From Candidatus Fermentithermobacillus carboniphilus (GTDB lineage Bacteria > Bacillota > Sulfobacillia > Fermentithermobacillales > Fermentithermobacillaceae): 64,000 bases of DNA. The notes under the pieces were generated by a model that was not told the DNA's origin, ran no database searches, and saw only the letters and a program-made list of their open reading frames with translations. This document shows positions 26,276 through 37,958 of the stretch, one piece after another (positions within the stretch are counted from its first letter, which is position 1; each line of letters opens with the position of its first letter). Location of the stretch: contig CP062796.1 in NCBI GenBank assembly GCA_018208355.1, positions 1,086,494-1,150,493 on the forward strand, given 5' to 3'. A program made the translations under genes and the position numbers.

Positions 26276-26833
26276 TCAAAGGCCCAGTTCCTCGCTGATC
26301 CCCTGCATGGCCTCGAGACCCATGGCTATGAACTCGCGGAGGTCAAGTCCAAGTTCGGAACACGCCTTGATGGCATCCCTGTTAGCACCTCTGGCGAAAG
26401 ACTTTTCCCCCATCCTGTGTATGACGAAGTCCGCGTCAATGCCCGAGAGTTTTTTCGATGGCGAGATGAGTGCGGAAGCCACTATAAGTCCCGTGAGCGG
26501 ATCTGCCGAGTACAGGGCTTTAGCCATTCGCGTGTCTCTTGGGAGCCCGTGGGCTTCATTGTGGGCTTTCACAGCATCGACTATCTCGCGGTCGAAACCG
26601 AGTTCCTCCGCGATTTTGCCCGATATGAGGCTGTGGGTATTCGGATCATCTTTGGTCTCTTCGTAATCTATGTCGTGAAGAAGACCTGCTGCCCCCCAAC
26701 GATCCTCGTCCTCACCGAAATGACGGGCAAGCCGTCTCATCACGGCCTCCACCGCAAGGATATGTTTGAAAAGATTCTTGGTCCTTATCCTTTTCTGAAC
26801 CTCATCTAATAACTCCTCACGTGTCAATCTCAA
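26276..26833 (-). CDS. HD-domain phosphohydrolase (HDIG type)
   Basis: 185 residues. The metal site is seen in FKHILAVEAVM, LLHDIDYEETKDDPNTHS and ADPLTG. Small HDIG proteins hydrolyse phosphate esters of nucleotides, but the substrate here is unknown. It lies between hppA and smpB on the same strand. Homologues next to smpB or hppA are common, with no agreed function. Confidence 0.85.
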   Translation of the reverse strand: MRLTREELLDEVQKRIRTKNLFKHILAVEAVMRRLARHFGEDEDRWGAAGLLHDIDYEETKDDPNTHSLISGKIAEELGFDREIVDAVKAHNEAHGLPRDTRMAKALYSADPLTGLIVASALISPSKKLSGIDADFVIHRMGEKSFARGANRDAIKACSELGLDLREFIAMGLEAMQGISEELGL

Positions 26834-26960
26834 TTCTCCTCACTTCTCGACATTGTCCTGCGGCCAAACCGGCCTGCCCCGCCGGGGCATCTCGCATACG
26901 CGCTGCAATTCTCTCACCACGGCGGGCAGGCCCGGAACGTCATCCAAAATAATCCCAATC

Positions 26961-28994
26961 TCACCTGAACAGGGGCGCGAAAACCAGCGACACTATGCTC
27001 ATAAGCTTAATCAATATGTTGAGGGACGGACCCGCAGTATCCTTGCACGGATCGCCCACCGTGTCACCGATGACCGCAGCCGCATGAGTACTGCTGCCCT
27101 TTCCGCCAAGGTTACCAGCTTCGATGTACTTCTTGGCGTTGTCCCACGCACCACCCGCGTTCGCGAGCATGATAGCCAACAGGACTCCCGAAAGAAGGCT
27201 CCCCGCCAAAAGCCCGGCCAGAGCTTCTTTACCTAGAGTAAACCCAACCGCAAGAGGGATCACTACCGCCATAAGACCGGGAACCACCATTTGCTGGAGA
27301 GCCCCGCGCGTAGAAATGTCGACGCACCGGGCATAGTCCGGTCGCGCTTTGCCCTCCATAAGTCCCTTTATCTCCCGGAACTGCCTGCGGACTTCTTCCA
27401 CCATGCGATACGCCGCTTTACCGACGGCCTCCATGGTCATGGCGGAGAACAAGAACGGCAACATTCCTCCGATGAGAAGGCCGGCGATGACCTCGGCGTT
27501 CATCACATCGATCATCGAGAGGCCCGCCGCCTGGGAATAGGCCGAAAACAGGGCGAGCGCCGTGAGGGCTGCAGAACCTATGGCAAGTCCTTTCCCCAGA
27601 GCTGCCGTGGTGTTACCGAGGGCATCCAGCGCATCCGTTACCTCCCTCACGCTCTTGTCCTGGTGAGTCATCTCTGCAATACCGCCCGCATTGTCAGCGA
27701 TAGGCCCATAGGCGTCCACCGATACAGTCATCCCGGTCGTTGACAGCATACCGACTGCAGCAAGGGCGATGCCGTACAGTCCACCAAAGCCGCTCGCCTC
27801 GCCGAACCTGTAAGCCACAAGGCTTGCCAGGGCAATGAATACGAGGGGTACGGCGGTAGACTTCATCCCGACCGCAAGACCCTGAATGATATTGGTGGCA
27901 GGGCCCGTCCGCGACGCTTCTGCAATGGCTTTCACCGAACCATAATCAGCGGAAGTGTAGAACTCGGACAGAAGTCCGATGGCGACACCGGAAACGACTC
28001 CTGCCAGCACTGGCCAGAACAATGTGGCCGAACCTGTGACCATCCGGACGATGAAGAACACGCCTATGAGCACCAGGATGCTCGAAGAGAAAGAACCTAC
28101 ACGAAGGCTTCCCGCGGGATTCCCTCTCCCCGCGCGCACGAAGAACGTACCGATGATCGAGGCAACCACTCCCGCGGCGGCCACGAGAAGCGGAAGCACT
28201 ATCGCGGCCATGGCATCCTGAGGATCCTTCATCATCACGCCAATGGCCATGGCAGCGATTATCGACCCGACGTAAGATTCGAAGAGGTCGGCTCCCATCC
28301 CGGCGACGTCTCCGACGTTGTCTCCCACGTTGTCCGCGATTACCGCAGGATTGCGGGGATCATCTTCCGGAATTCCCGCCTCTACTTTACCCACAAGATC
28401 CGCCCCTACGTCCGCGGCTTTGGTGTAAATGCCCCCGCCAACGCGAGCGAAGAGGGCTATCGAGCTGGCTCCGAAAGCAAAACCGTTGACCACCCCGAAA
28501 GACGCAGGGTCATTCGGATTACCGAAAATAAAGTACACGATGCCAAGACCCAAAAGTCCAAGTCCCACCACCGTCATACCCATGACAGCGCCGCCTGAGA
28601 AGGCCACGTCAAGGGCACTGGCGGACCCCTTCTTGGCTGCCTGGGTTGTCCGAACGTTGGCCACGGTGGCGGTACTCATTCCGATGAAACCTGCCAGCGC
28701 GGAACTGAGAGAACCCAGCACGAAGGCAATGGCAGTCTCAGGTCTCATAGACTCGGGAGGGGTATAGTATCCGGCGAAGAAGATAACCACCGCAACGATT
28801 GCCACGAAAAACACAAGGGTCCGGTATTCCCTGCTCAAGAACGCCATGGCCCCTTCGTGGATTGCGTGGGAAATGTCCTGCATGTCCTTGGAACCGGGAT
28901 CATGTGCCAGAACTCTTGAACGGAGATACAGGGCAAAAAGCAGCGCCAGGATTCCGGCTAGCGGCGCCGCGGCTGCCCAGGTCGAGCCAATCAT
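26961..28994 (-). CDS. hppA: Membrane ion-translocating pyrophosphatase, K+-dependent type
   Basis: 677 residues with about 16 membrane helices. It hydrolyses PPi and pumps H+ or Na+. Catalytic motifs are [20 protein letters not shown] with the [20 protein letters not shown] that follows it, and a C-terminal [16 protein letters not shown]. The stretch [14 protein letters not shown] has Ala where K+-independent enzymes carry Lys, so K+-dependence is expected. H+ versus Na+ pumping cannot be decided by eye. In combination with PPDK in this window it fits a metabolism that conserves energy from PPi. Confidence 0.95.
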   Translation of the reverse strand: MIGSTWAAAAPLAGILALLFALYLRSRVLAHDPGSKDMQDISHAIHEGAMAFLSREYRTLVFFVAIVAVVIFFAGYYTPPESMRPETAIAFVLGSLSSALAGFIGMSTATVANVRTTQAAKKGSASALDVAFSGGAVMGMTVVGLGLLGLGIVYFIFGNPNDPASFGVVNGFAFGASSIALFARVGGGIYTKAADVGADLVGKVEAGIPEDDPRNPAVIADNVGDNVGDVAGMGADLFESYVGSIIAAMAIGVMMKDPQDAMAAIVLPLLVAAAGVVASIIGTFFVRAGRGNPAGSLRVGSFSSSILVLIGVFFIVRMVTGSATLFWPVLAGVVSGVAIGLLSEFYTSADYGSVKAIAEASRTGPATNIIQGLAVGMKSTAVPLVFIALASLVAYRFGEASGFGGLYGIALAAVGMLSTTGMTVSVDAYGPIADNAGGIAEMTHQDKSVREVTDALDALGNTTAALGKGLAIGSAALTALALFSAYSQAAGLSMIDVMNAEVIAGLLIGGMLPFLFSAMTMEAVGKAAYRMVEEVRRQFREIKGLMEGKARPDYARCVDISTRGALQQMVVPGLMAVVIPLAVGFTLGKEALAGLLAGSLLSGVLLAIMLANAGGAWDNAKKYIEAGNLGGKGSSTHAAAVIGDTVGDPCKDTAGPSLNILIKLMSIVSLVFAPLFR

Positions 28995-29027
28995 AGTCCG
29001 AATACTCCTTTCCTCAAATTACGGTCG

Positions 29028-29264
29028 TTATCTCCCGACCACTGCCAGTGCGATGCTAGTCGCCATGAAAGCTATGGCCAGGTACACGGTAAGTTTTGAG
29101 AAAAGCGCATCGAGGCCTTTTTTCTTCCGGCCCATTAACGACTCGGCGCCACCGCCGATTATCCCGAGACCGGCGCTACGGCCAGGTTGCAGTATCACAA
29201 CGACGATGAGACCGATGGTGACAATCCAATGAAAAATCCGTAGAGCTATCGCCACCCCACTCAC
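29028..29264 (-). CDS. secG: Preprotein translocase subunit SecG
   Basis: 78 residues with two membrane helices (5-23 and 53-73). Between them is the SecG loop with LGIIGGGAESLMGRKKKGLD. It is placed after eno, as in many Firmicutes. Confidence 0.93.
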   Translation of the reverse strand: MSGVAIALRIFHWIVTIGLIVVVILQPGRSAGLGIIGGGAESLMGRKKKGLDALFSKLTVYLAIAFMATSIALAVVGR

Positions 29265-29322
29265 TCCCCTCCTTCATCCGGAACACCGACACTGATTGTA
29301 ACACCCGTAAAATAGACAAGTC

Positions 29323-29351
29323 TACCTGGGGAACGGAACATTTCCCAGGTA
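29323..29351 (-). terminator. Possible terminator between eno and secG
   Basis: On the minus strand TACCTGGGAA and TTCCCCAGGTA form a stem of about ten pairs around a short loop. Only a weak T-rich tract (GACTTGTCTATTTT) follows, so it may be a partial terminator. Confidence 0.45.
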
Positions 29352-29366
29352 TCTTTTCCCCGAAGG

Positions 29367-30710
<1,344 letters not shown>

Positions 30711-30735
30711 TCAGACCGGTTTTGTAATCAATGCT

Positions 30736-32316
30736 TCACGCCCTTGCCAGAAGACTTTCTCTGTCCATCTCAGGCGGTTTGGGAAGACCCAGAAGGTCCA
30801 ATATAGTCGGAGCGACGTCCGAGAGGATACCCGACCTCAGCTTCACGTCTTTCCCGAAATCCGATAGGTCTCCCACTAGGATGCACGGCACAGGGTTGGA
30901 TGTGTGATAGGTATGCCTCGCCTGACCGCTTTCGCCACCCAACCCCGGGGAGGTTTGTCCAGGCGGAACCAGTTCTTCTATATTCCCGTGATCTGCTATT
31001 ACAAGGGCAACTCCTCCTTCGGAGAGAAAAGCCCCTAGAAGGTTGCCAAGGCACGTGTCCACAGCTTCCAGAGCTCTGACCCCCGCTTCGAAAACCCCGG
31101 TATGCCCGACCATATCCGGATTTGCGTAATTGAGGACGATGAGGTCGTAGATTTTCTCCCGGATCCTCTTTATAGCCTCTTCGGTCACTTCAAACGCGCT
31201 CATCTCTGGCTTTAGGTCATAGGTAGCGACCTTGGGGGACGGCACCAGACACCTGTCTTCCCCCGGGAACGGCTCTTCTTTCTTACCGCTGAAGAAGAAA
31301 GTCACGTGGGCGTATTTTTCTGTTTCCGCGATCCGGAGCTGCCTGAGGCCCGCCCTGGAAACCACCTCACCCAGGGTGTTGTCCAGGATGAGCGGCTCAT
31401 ACACGAAATGGCCCGAAAGATCCTCTTCATACCGCATCATGCCGCAGAAGTACACTTGGGGTCGCTTACCTCTTTGAAACCCGGCAAACTCCTCGTCGCA
31501 GAAAGCGTGGCTTATCTGGCGGGCCCTATCCGACCTGAAATTGAAAAACACCAGGGAATCACCGGGTTTAACGATGCCCTTGTACGGTCCCGCGCCGTCC
31601 GAGATGACCGTGGGCGGCACGAATTCGTCTGTCTCACCGTGCTCGTAAGCCCCAAAAAGACCTTCTTGCCACGAACGGACTACGCGACCTTCGCCTTCGG
31701 TAAGCATGCGAAAGGCCTTTTCGGTCCTGTCCCAGCGGCGGTCCCGGTCCATGGCATAATAGCGCCCGGTGATTGAAACCAGCTGCCCGGTACCGATTTC
31801 AGCCAACTTTTTTTCGAGCCGCTCAAGATAGGTGGCTGCTGACTTCGGTGGAACATCTCGCCCGTCGAGGAAGGCGTGGATGAAGACTTCCCGGATGCCG
31901 CGTTTCTTGGCCAGTTCGAGGAGGGCATAAAGGTGCTCTTCGTGGCTATGAACCCCGCCATCTGACAAAAGCCCCATGAAATGCAGGGCCGAAGAGTTGT
32001 TCATGACATTTTCGATTGCCCCCAAAAGGGCCGGATTCTCAAAGAGCGCACCGCTTTTTATGTCTCTGAATATCCTCACAAGCTCCTGGTAAACGATACG
32101 GCCCGCTCCGATGTTCAGGTGACCGACGTTGGAATCCCCCATCTGCCCGGGCATGAGTCCAACCGCTTCTCCCGAAGCCTCCAGCACCGAACTGGGGTAT
32201 TCCTCCAAGAGCCTCCTGTAGTTTGGAAGATGAGCACAGGTCACTGCACTGGGCTTCGTATCTGAAATGCCCCACCCGTCGAGGATAACCAGCATCACAG
32301 GTCTTCTTCTACCCAC
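30736..32316 (-). CDS. gpmI: 2,3-bisphosphoglycerate-independent phosphoglycerate mutase
   Basis: Manganese enzyme that interconverts 3- and 2-phosphoglycerate. It has about 526 residues from GTG 32316, which follows GGAGG by seven bases. An ATG two codons earlier sits too close to that site. The alkaline-phosphatase-like core starts VMLVILDGWG, the phosphoserine is in GQMGDSNVGHLNIG, and metal ligands include DGRDVPP, NYANPDMVGHTG and IADHGNIE. Confidence 0.95.
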   Translation of the reverse strand: MGRRRPVMLVILDGWGISDTKPSAVTCAHLPNYRRLLEEYPSSVLEASGEAVGLMPGQMGDSNVGHLNIGAGRIVYQELVRIFRDIKSGALFENPALLGAIENVMNNSSALHFMGLLSDGGVHSHEEHLYALLELAKKRGIREVFIHAFLDGRDVPPKSAATYLERLEKKLAEIGTGQLVSITGRYYAMDRDRRWDRTEKAFRMLTEGEGRVVRSWQEGLFGAYEHGETDEFVPPTVISDGAGPYKGIVKPGDSLVFFNFRSDRARQISHAFCDEEFAGFQRGKRPQVYFCGMMRYEEDLSGHFVYEPLILDNTLGEVVSRAGLRQLRIAETEKYAHVTFFFSGKKEEPFPGEDRCLVPSPKVATYDLKPEMSAFEVTEEAIKRIREKIYDLIVLNYANPDMVGHTGVFEAGVRALEAVDTCLGNLLGAFLSEGGVALVIADHGNIEELVPPGQTSPGLGGESGQARHTYHTSNPVPCILVGDLSDFGKDVKLRSGILSDVAPTILDLLGLPKPPEMDRESLLARA

Positions 32317-32370
32317 GTCCATTCCTCCGTCTTTCTGCATCGACCTACTACTCACTCGCTTGCGTTTTCG

Positions 32371-33156
32371 CTAGTTTTTTGCCTTGGCTTTTTTCGACTC
32401 CAGGGCTATCTTGAAGAACTCCTCGGGATCAAGGCTCGCGCCTCCTACGAGGGCCCCGTCGATCTCTTCCTTCAACATGAACTGGCGGATATTCGAAGAT
32501 TTCACGCTTCCACCGTAGAGCACTCTCAAGTTCTGTGAGGTTCCCGGACCAAACACCTGGTTTACCGTCTCCCTGATGTGAACGATGACCTCCCCGGCAT
32601 CGTCGGGCCTAGCTTCTTTTCCGGTACCGATCGCCCACACCGGCTCATATGCTATGACGATGGAAGGGATCTCCTGGGCCTTCACGAGGGAAAGGTCTTT
32701 TCGGACCTGCCCCTCGCATACCTCGAAAGTCCTACCTTCATCCCTTTCCTCGAGAGTCTCGCCGACGCACACTATGGGGCGGAGACCGTGGTCCAGTGCA
32801 GACCTAACTTTCTTGGCGACCATCTCGTCGTTCTCCGCGAAAAGGCGTCTCCTCTCTGAGTGACCCACGATGACGTATTTACAGCCTGCGTCACGGAGCA
32901 TGACTGGCGAAATCTCCCCGGTAAAAGCGCCCTTTTCCTCCCAGTAGAGATTTTGTCCGCCGACGGCTACATTCTTCCCGGCGAAAGTCGCGCAAAGGGC
33001 CGGAACCGCTGTGAAAGGTGGGCATATCACTATCTCAACCGGGAAAGATTCTCCACCCTGGGAGTAAAGTATATCCAGGAATGTCCCGGCAAAACTCAAG
33101 GCCTCCCCGATCGTCTTATTCATCTTCCAGTTAGCCGCTATAAGAGGTGTACGCAT
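32371..33156 (-). CDS. tpiA: Triosephosphate isomerase
   Basis: 261 residues from ATG 33156, with GGAGGAC upstream. Active-site residues are in AANWKMN (Lys), VGHSERR (His) and AYEPVWAIGTG (Glu plus flexible loop). The phosphate is bound by LYGGSVKSSN and LVGGASLD. The gene lies between pgk and gpmI. The C-terminal tail is Lys/Ala-rich (ALESKKAKAKN). Confidence 0.97.
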   Translation of the reverse strand: MRTPLIAANWKMNKTIGEALSFAGTFLDILYSQGGESFPVEIVICPPFTAVPALCATFAGKNVAVGGQNLYWEEKGAFTGEISPVMLRDAGCKYVIVGHSERRRLFAENDEMVAKKVRSALDHGLRPIVCVGETLEERDEGRTFEVCEGQVRKDLSLVKAQEIPSIVIAYEPVWAIGTGKEARPDDAGEVIVHIRETVNQVFGPGTSQNLRVLYGGSVKSSNIRQFMLKEEIDGALVGGASLDPEEFFKIALESKKAKAKN

Positions 33157-33180
33157 TCTTCTGAGTCCTCCGGTTAACAA

Positions 33181-34362
33181 TCAAACATCTCGAAGGCAAG
33201 CAACCCCCGGAAGCTCACGGCCCTCCAGGAACTCGAGGGAAGCTCCGCCGCCTGTCGAGAGGTGGCTGATCTTGGAAGAAAGCCCGGACATCTCGACTGC
33301 CGAAAGGGAATCTCCGCCGCCAACCACCGTGAAACCTCGGACGGCAGCCATGGCGCCGGCTATTTCAAGTGTACCACCCCTGAAAGGTTCGACCTCGAAC
33401 ACCCCCATGGGCCCGTTCCAGAAAACCGTCCTAGACCGGGATATCTGTTCGGAGAAGGCCTTTCTAGTCTTCGGCCCGATGTCAAGAGCCATCATGCCGG
33501 AAGGGATCGAATCGACGCTTACGACCTTGACCGGGACGCCAACCTCGGGCTTTTCCGCGACGACAACGTCCTCGGGCAGGAGTATCGTCTTACCCGCCCG
33601 GCGGGCCTTTTCCACGATTTCCCGCGCTTCGCCCACCTTATCTGGCTCGGCCAGAGACGTCCCGACGTCGTATCCCTGGGAGAGGAGGAATGTATTGGCC
33701 ATTCCGCCTCCAATTAGTATGGCATCCACGCGGTCTATGAGGTTCTTCAGGATGCCAAGTTTATCTGAGACCTTAGCGCCGCCGATGACAGCAGTGAAGG
33801 GTCTATCGGGATTTTCCAGGAGTTTACTTAAGGCCGAAATTTCTTTTTCCATCAGGAACCCCGCATACCCGGGAATGAACTCAGCGATACCAGCTGTTGA
33901 GGCATGTGCTCTGTGGGCGGTCCCGAAAGCATCGTTCACGAATATGTCCCCGAGAGATGCAAGTTTCCTAGCAAACTCACGGTCATTTTTCTCTTCCTCA
34001 GGATAGAACCTCACATTTTCCAGGAGGATTACGTCCTTGGGCTTCATCGCTGCCACTTTGGCGGCAACCTCTTGGCCCACACAGTCGTCGAGTTTTAGCA
34101 CCTGTTTACCTAGGAGTTCGGAGAGTCTTTTAGCCACAGGGTTAAGTCTGAGTTCCTCGACAACTTTTCCCTTGGGCCGTCCGAGGTGCGAAGCCAGAAT
34201 GACTTTGGCGTCGTGATCGATGAGGTACTGTATCGTAGGAAGGGAAGCCCTTATCCTGGTATCGTCCGTTATCTCGGTGCCTTTCAGCGGCACGTTGTAG
34301 TCCACACGGCAAAAACACCGCTTTCCGGAAACATCCACGTCTCTAATGGTAGCTTTGGCCAT
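33181..34362 (-). CDS. pgk: Phosphoglycerate kinase
   Basis: 393 residues. Substrate residues are in RVDYNVPLKG near the N-terminus and HLGRPKG. The C-terminal nucleotide domain has GGAKVSDK, WNGPMGVFE and GGGDSLSAV-STGGGASLEFLEG. It is not fused to tpiA. It is 24 bases ahead of tpiA and 32 after gap. Confidence 0.97.
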   Translation of the reverse strand: MAKATIRDVDVSGKRCFCRVDYNVPLKGTEITDDTRIRASLPTIQYLIDHDAKVILASHLGRPKGKVVEELRLNPVAKRLSELLGKQVLKLDDCVGQEVAAKVAAMKPKDVILLENVRFYPEEEKNDREFARKLASLGDIFVNDAFGTAHRAHASTAGIAEFIPGYAGFLMEKEISALSKLLENPDRPFTAVIGGAKVSDKLGILKNLIDRVDAILIGGGMANTFLLSQGYDVGTSLAEPDKVGEAREIVEKARRAGKTILLPEDVVVAEKPEVGVPVKVVSVDSIPSGMMALDIGPKTRKAFSEQISRSRTVFWNGPMGVFEVEPFRGGTLEIAGAMAAVRGFTVVGGGDSLSAVEMSGLSSKISHLSTGGGASLEFLEGRELPGVACLRDV

Positions 34363-34394
34363 GAAGGTTGGCCTCCTCTTTGGACTTACTAATG

Positions 34395-35402
34395 TTATAA
34401 CCCTCTCGAAGCTATATAGCTAATGAGGTCGACGAGGCGCTCGCAGTAACCCCACTCGTTGTCGTACCAGGAAACGACCTTGACCAGGTTCTCGCCTATG
34501 ACCTGGGTCGAAAGGGCATCAACTACGGTCGATTCCCGCATCCCCTTATAGTCCATGGAAACCAGAGGCTCGTAAGATATCCCGAGGATTCCCGAAAGTT
34601 CTCCTGCAGCGGCCCTCTCAAACGCCTTGTTGACCGTCTCCACGTCGACAGGCTTCCGCACAAGGCAGGTAAAGTCGACCACAGAGACGGTAGGAGTGGG
34701 AACCCTGAAGGCCATGCCGTTTACTTTGCCCTTGAGCTGCGGAAGGACCAGGGCGACGGCTTTGGCTGCACCGGTGGTGGTGGGAATTATGTTAAGGGCT
34801 GCCGCTCTCGCCCTTCTGAGGTCTTTGTGGGGGAAATCCAGAGTAACCTGGTCGTTCGTGTAGGAGTGGATGGTGGTCATGAGCCCTTTTTCGATGCCAA
34901 ACTCCTCGTCGAGGACTTTCGCAATAGGGGCAAGCCCGTTGGTGGTACAGGACGCGTTGGAGATGACCTGGTGCTTCGAGGGATCATACTTGTCCTGGTT
35001 GACACCCATAACTATGGTGATATCTTCGCCTTTGGCCGGGGCGGAGATAACCACTTTCTTGGCGCCTGCTGGATCGATGTGAGCGTAAGCCTTCTCCTTT
35101 TCCGTAAACCTCCCTGTGGATTCAAGGACAATGTCAACCCCCAGGTCCTTCCACGGGAGCTTTGCGGGGTCTCTCTCAGACAACACTTTGATTTTGCGCC
35201 CGCCGCAGGTAAATCCGTCGAGATCGGACCGGATCTCCTCGTCGAACTTGCCGTAATTTGAATCATACTTCAAAAGGTGTGCCAGAGTTCCGGGATCCGT
35301 GAGATCGTTGACCGCAACTATCTCGATTTCCTTGGCCCGCCTCGAGGCCCTGAAGAACCTCCTGCCTATGCTCCCAAAACCGTTGATTGCAACTCTTACC
35401 AT
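34395..35402 (-). CDS. gap: Glyceraldehyde-3-phosphate dehydrogenase, type I
   Basis: 335 residues. It has the Rossmann start [11 protein letters not shown], with Asp after AVN favouring NAD, the catalytic Cys in [12 protein letters not shown], and the C-terminal [15 protein letters not shown]. It heads the glycolytic run. A TATAAT lies at the complement of 35435-35440, 33-38 bases before the start, with no clear -35 box. No cggR-like repressor is beside it. Confidence 0.97.
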   Translation of the reverse strand: MVRVAINGFGSIGRRFFRASRRAKEIEIVAVNDLTDPGTLAHLLKYDSNYGKFDEEIRSDLDGFTCGGRKIKVLSERDPAKLPWKDLGVDIVLESTGRFTEKEKAYAHIDPAGAKKVVISAPAKGEDITIVMGVNQDKYDPSKHQVISNASCTTNGLAPIAKVLDEEFGIEKGLMTTIHSYTNDQVTLDFPHKDLRRARAAALNIIPTTTGAAKAVALVLPQLKGKVNGMAFRVPTPTVSVVDFTCLVRKPVDVETVNKAFERAAAGELSGILGISYEPLVSMDYKGMRESTVVDALSTQVIGENLVKVVSWYDNEWGYCERLVDLISYIASRGL

Positions 35403-35497
35403 GAAAATACCTCCCGCTTGATTGGTCCTGCCATATTATAACTCGAATGGCGCCAAGTTTCCCAATCAAGCAGAAGGTATGTTACAGCCCCACAAAT

Positions 35498-36025
35498 TCA
35501 TCTGTACATGAAAAACCCGAGGACCCCTGAGACCACGAGAAGCAAAATGGGATCAACGTTGAAAGCCAAGACCGCAACCACCACGGCTGCCGATACCACG
35601 GCAGGGACAATTCCGGTCACAGAAGAGGACAAGACCGAGAGAGCCGCCGAAAGGATCAGGGCAACCACCACAGGCCTTATCCCCGAAAGCATGTCTTTGA
35701 CGAAGGGCACTTCACGGTACTTTAGGAATAGAAGGCCCAGAACCAGCATGATGACAAAGGACGGAAGTACAACTCCGGCAGTAGCCATGACGGAGCCGAA
35801 CACGCCCGCGACCTTATACCCGACGTAGGTCGCGGAGTTTATGGCAATGGGCCCCGGCGTCCCCTGGGAAATGGCCAGCACATCTATAAATTCGGTGAGA
35901 TCCAGCCACCCTCGGGTGGTCACAACCTCCCTGGTGATGAGAGGAATCATGGCGTAACCCCCGCCGAAGCTAAAGGCTCCGATTTTCATGAAACTAACCA
36001 GGAGGTCTAAGACCGCACGGTTCAT
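35498..36025 (-). CDS. Chromate-type transporter subunit, second half
   Basis: 175 residues with about five hydrophobic segments and the ChrA-family start KIGAFSFGGGYAMIPLI and SQGTPGPIAINSATYVGYK. It overlaps the end of its partner by four bases (ATGA). Two short CHR subunits usually replace one long ChrA. Chromate is a nominal substrate; the natural one may be another oxyanion. Confidence 0.88.
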   Translation of the reverse strand: MNRAVLDLLVSFMKIGAFSFGGGYAMIPLITREVVTTRGWLDLTEFIDVLAISQGTPGPIAINSATYVGYKVAGVFGSVMATAGVVLPSFVIMLVLGLLFLKYREVPFVKDMLSGIRPVVVALILSAALSVLSSSVTGIVPAVVSAAVVVAVLAFNVDPILLLVVSGVLGFFMYR

Positions 36026-36669
36026 CTATGGTTCAGCTCGCTTTCGCCCTTTTTTTGCCCTGCAGTACCTCTCTCCCGTCCCCGGAGCCTCGTCACTACA
36101 CCCACAAGGATGCCTGCAGCCGCGGAAATTAGCACCACTTGTATGGGGCTGAGCTTCAAGAGCAGGAGAAAGACGGCGCCAGCCAGGGCAAATGCTACGT
36201 CTATCCTGCTTTTTATGGACTTTCTTCCAACCTGCCAGACGGCGGCGATGAGGAGGCCGAAGATAGCTGGTCTCATGCCTTTGAAAACAGCTGCCACGGC
36301 GGCGGAATCTTTGACCCTGAGAAAGAACATGGCTATCAGAAGGATAACAATGAAAGAAGGAAGGCTCGAGCCAAGCGTGGCCACAACTGCTCCGGCAAAT
36401 CCTCTCATCTTGAACCCGCACAAGACCGAAGTGTTGATGGCGATGGGGCCGGGACCGCTTTGAGCTATGGCCAGGATGTCTATGAACTCCGAATCCTCAA
36501 GCCATTTCTGCCGATCGACAAGTTCCCTCCTGATGAGGGGAACCATCGCCCAGCCGCCTCCGAAAGTGAACGCTCCGATCTTGAAGAAACTCCAGAAAAT
36601 TGCGGCCAGTGATGCTTTGGTACGGTCGTCTTTTTCCGAACCTGACAACAAAATCGCCCCCGGTTCCAT
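36022..36669 (-). CDS. Chromate-type transporter subunit, first half
   Basis: 215 residues from ATG 36669, with the CHR motif KIGAFTFGGGWAMVPLIRRE and SGPGPIAINTSVLCGFK. A TATAAT (complement of 36682-36687) lies only 13 bases before this ATG, so the transcript may be nearly leaderless, or a TTG further in may be used. The C-terminal tail is basic (RLRGRERGTAGQKKGE). Confidence 0.85.
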   Translation of the reverse strand: MEPGAILLSGSEKDDRTKASLAAIFWSFFKIGAFTFGGGWAMVPLIRRELVDRQKWLEDSEFIDILAIAQSGPGPIAINTSVLCGFKMRGFAGAVVATLGSSLPSFIVILLIAMFFLRVKDSAAVAAVFKGMRPAIFGLLIAAVWQVGRKSIKSRIDVAFALAGAVFLLLLKLSPIQVVLISAAAGILVGVVTRLRGRERGTAGQKKGESELNHR

Positions 36670-36725
36670 GTGATACAAATGATTATACCAGACTACCCTG
36701 GCACTAAAACGCACTACTGGGGACC

Positions 36726-37958
36726 TTACACCAGGTAATCTCTGAGTTTTTTGCTGCGCTGGGGATGCCTGAGTTTCCGGAGAGCTTTTGCCTCTATCTG
36801 ACGGATCCTCTCTCTGGTCACGCCGAACTCTCGCCCGACTTCCTCGAGAGTCCTGGCTTTCCCGTCATCCAGGCCGAACCGAAGCCGCAATACTTTCTGC
36901 TCCCTTTCATTCAAAGTATCCAGGACTTCTTCGATCTGTTCCCTCAAGAGAAGGAACGACGCAGCTTCGGCAGGAGCAGGCGCGTCCTCGTCCTCGATAA
37001 AGTCGCCGAGATGGCTATCTTCTTCTTCTCCTATCGGCGTCTCCAGAGAGACGGGCTCCTGGGCGATTTTCTGGATTTCCCGCACTTTGTCGGGGGTTAT
37101 CCCCATCTCTTCGGCTATCTCTTCAGCCGTCGGAGACCTCCCAAGCTGCTGGAGCAGCTGTCGCTCGATCCGTATAAGCTTGTTTATCGTCTCGACCATG
37201 TGCACCGGGATCCTGATGGTCCGGGCCTGGTCGGCAATTGCCCTGGTGATGGCCTGCCTTATCCACCACGTGGCGTAAGTACTCAGCTTGTATCCTTTCC
37301 GGTAGTCAAATTTCTCGACAGCTTTTATGAGTCCCATGTTGCCTTCCTGGATGAGGTCCAGGAACAACATGCCTCTTCCAACGTACCTTTTGGCTATGGA
37401 TACCACCAGCCTGAGGTTTGCCTCAATCAGCCTCTGTTTTGCCTCCTTATCGCCCATTTCCATGCGTTTGGCCAGCTCAACCTCTTCTTCGGCGGTAAGG
37501 AGCGGTACCCGCCCTATCTCCTTGAGATACATCCTGACGGGATCATCCAGCGCGACGCCTTCAGGTACGGAAAGGTCGATATCGGTGACTTCCTCCGGAT
37601 TCTCTATTTCGACGACGTCCTCGTCGCGGGCCACTTTCCGCGAAAGAGGAGTAGCCCCGGCTGTATCGTGGACATCGCCGATACCTTTTTCGGCCAGATC
37701 TTGCTCAGCCTCATCCGAGAAATAAGCCTCGTCATCGTCAAAATGTTTCAAAGCACGGCCCTCGGAAGCGGCCTGCCTTTCGCTCACCACATCTATGCCC
37801 ATGCTGTTCAAGGCTTTGTATACGTCATCGACCTGCTGTGGAGACAGTTCAAGATCGTGCAAGAAGTCGCCGATTTCCTTGTACGTCAAGAACCCCTTCT
37901 TCTTACCAAGGGCAATTAGCTCTTTTATTGCTTCCTTACCTTGTTCGAGATCCTTCAA
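36726..37958 (-). CDS. rpoD: Primary RNA polymerase sigma factor (SigA/RpoD)
   Basis: 410 residues. Region 1.1 is at the N-terminus, followed by an acidic linker. Region 1.2 is [17 protein letters not shown]. Region 2 is [20 protein letters not shown] and [19 protein letters not shown], which reads the -10 box. Region 3 follows, and region 4.2 ([20 protein letters not shown]) reads the -35 box. The start overlaps the dnaG stop by four bases, the conserved dnaG-rpoD operon. Confidence 0.98.
   Translation of the reverse strand: MKDLEQGKEAIKELIALGKKKGFLTYKEIGDFLHDLELSPQQVDDVYKALNSMGIDVVSERQAASEGRALKHFDDDEAYFSDEAEQDLAEKGIGDVHDTAGATPLSRKVARDEDVVEIENPEEVTDIDLSVPEGVALDDPVRMYLKEIGRVPLLTAEEEVELAKRMEMGDKEAKQRLIEANLRLVVSIAKRYVGRGMLFLDLIQEGNMGLIKAVEKFDYRKGYKLSTYATWWIRQAITRAIADQARTIRIPVHMVETINKLIRIERQLLQQLGRSPTAEEIAEEMGITPDKVREIQKIAQEPVSLETPIGEEEDSHLGDFIEDEDAPAPAEAASFLLLREQIEEVLDTLNEREQKVLRLRFGLDDGKARTLEEVGREFGVTRERIRQIEAKALRKLRHPQRSKKLRDYLV

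Noticed and set aside
36765..37919. Long open frame (384 codons) on the plus strand opposite rpoD
   Set aside because: The minus strand encodes an unmistakable sigma factor over the whole span; the plus frame is an antisense shadow with no recognisable protein and no ribosome site.
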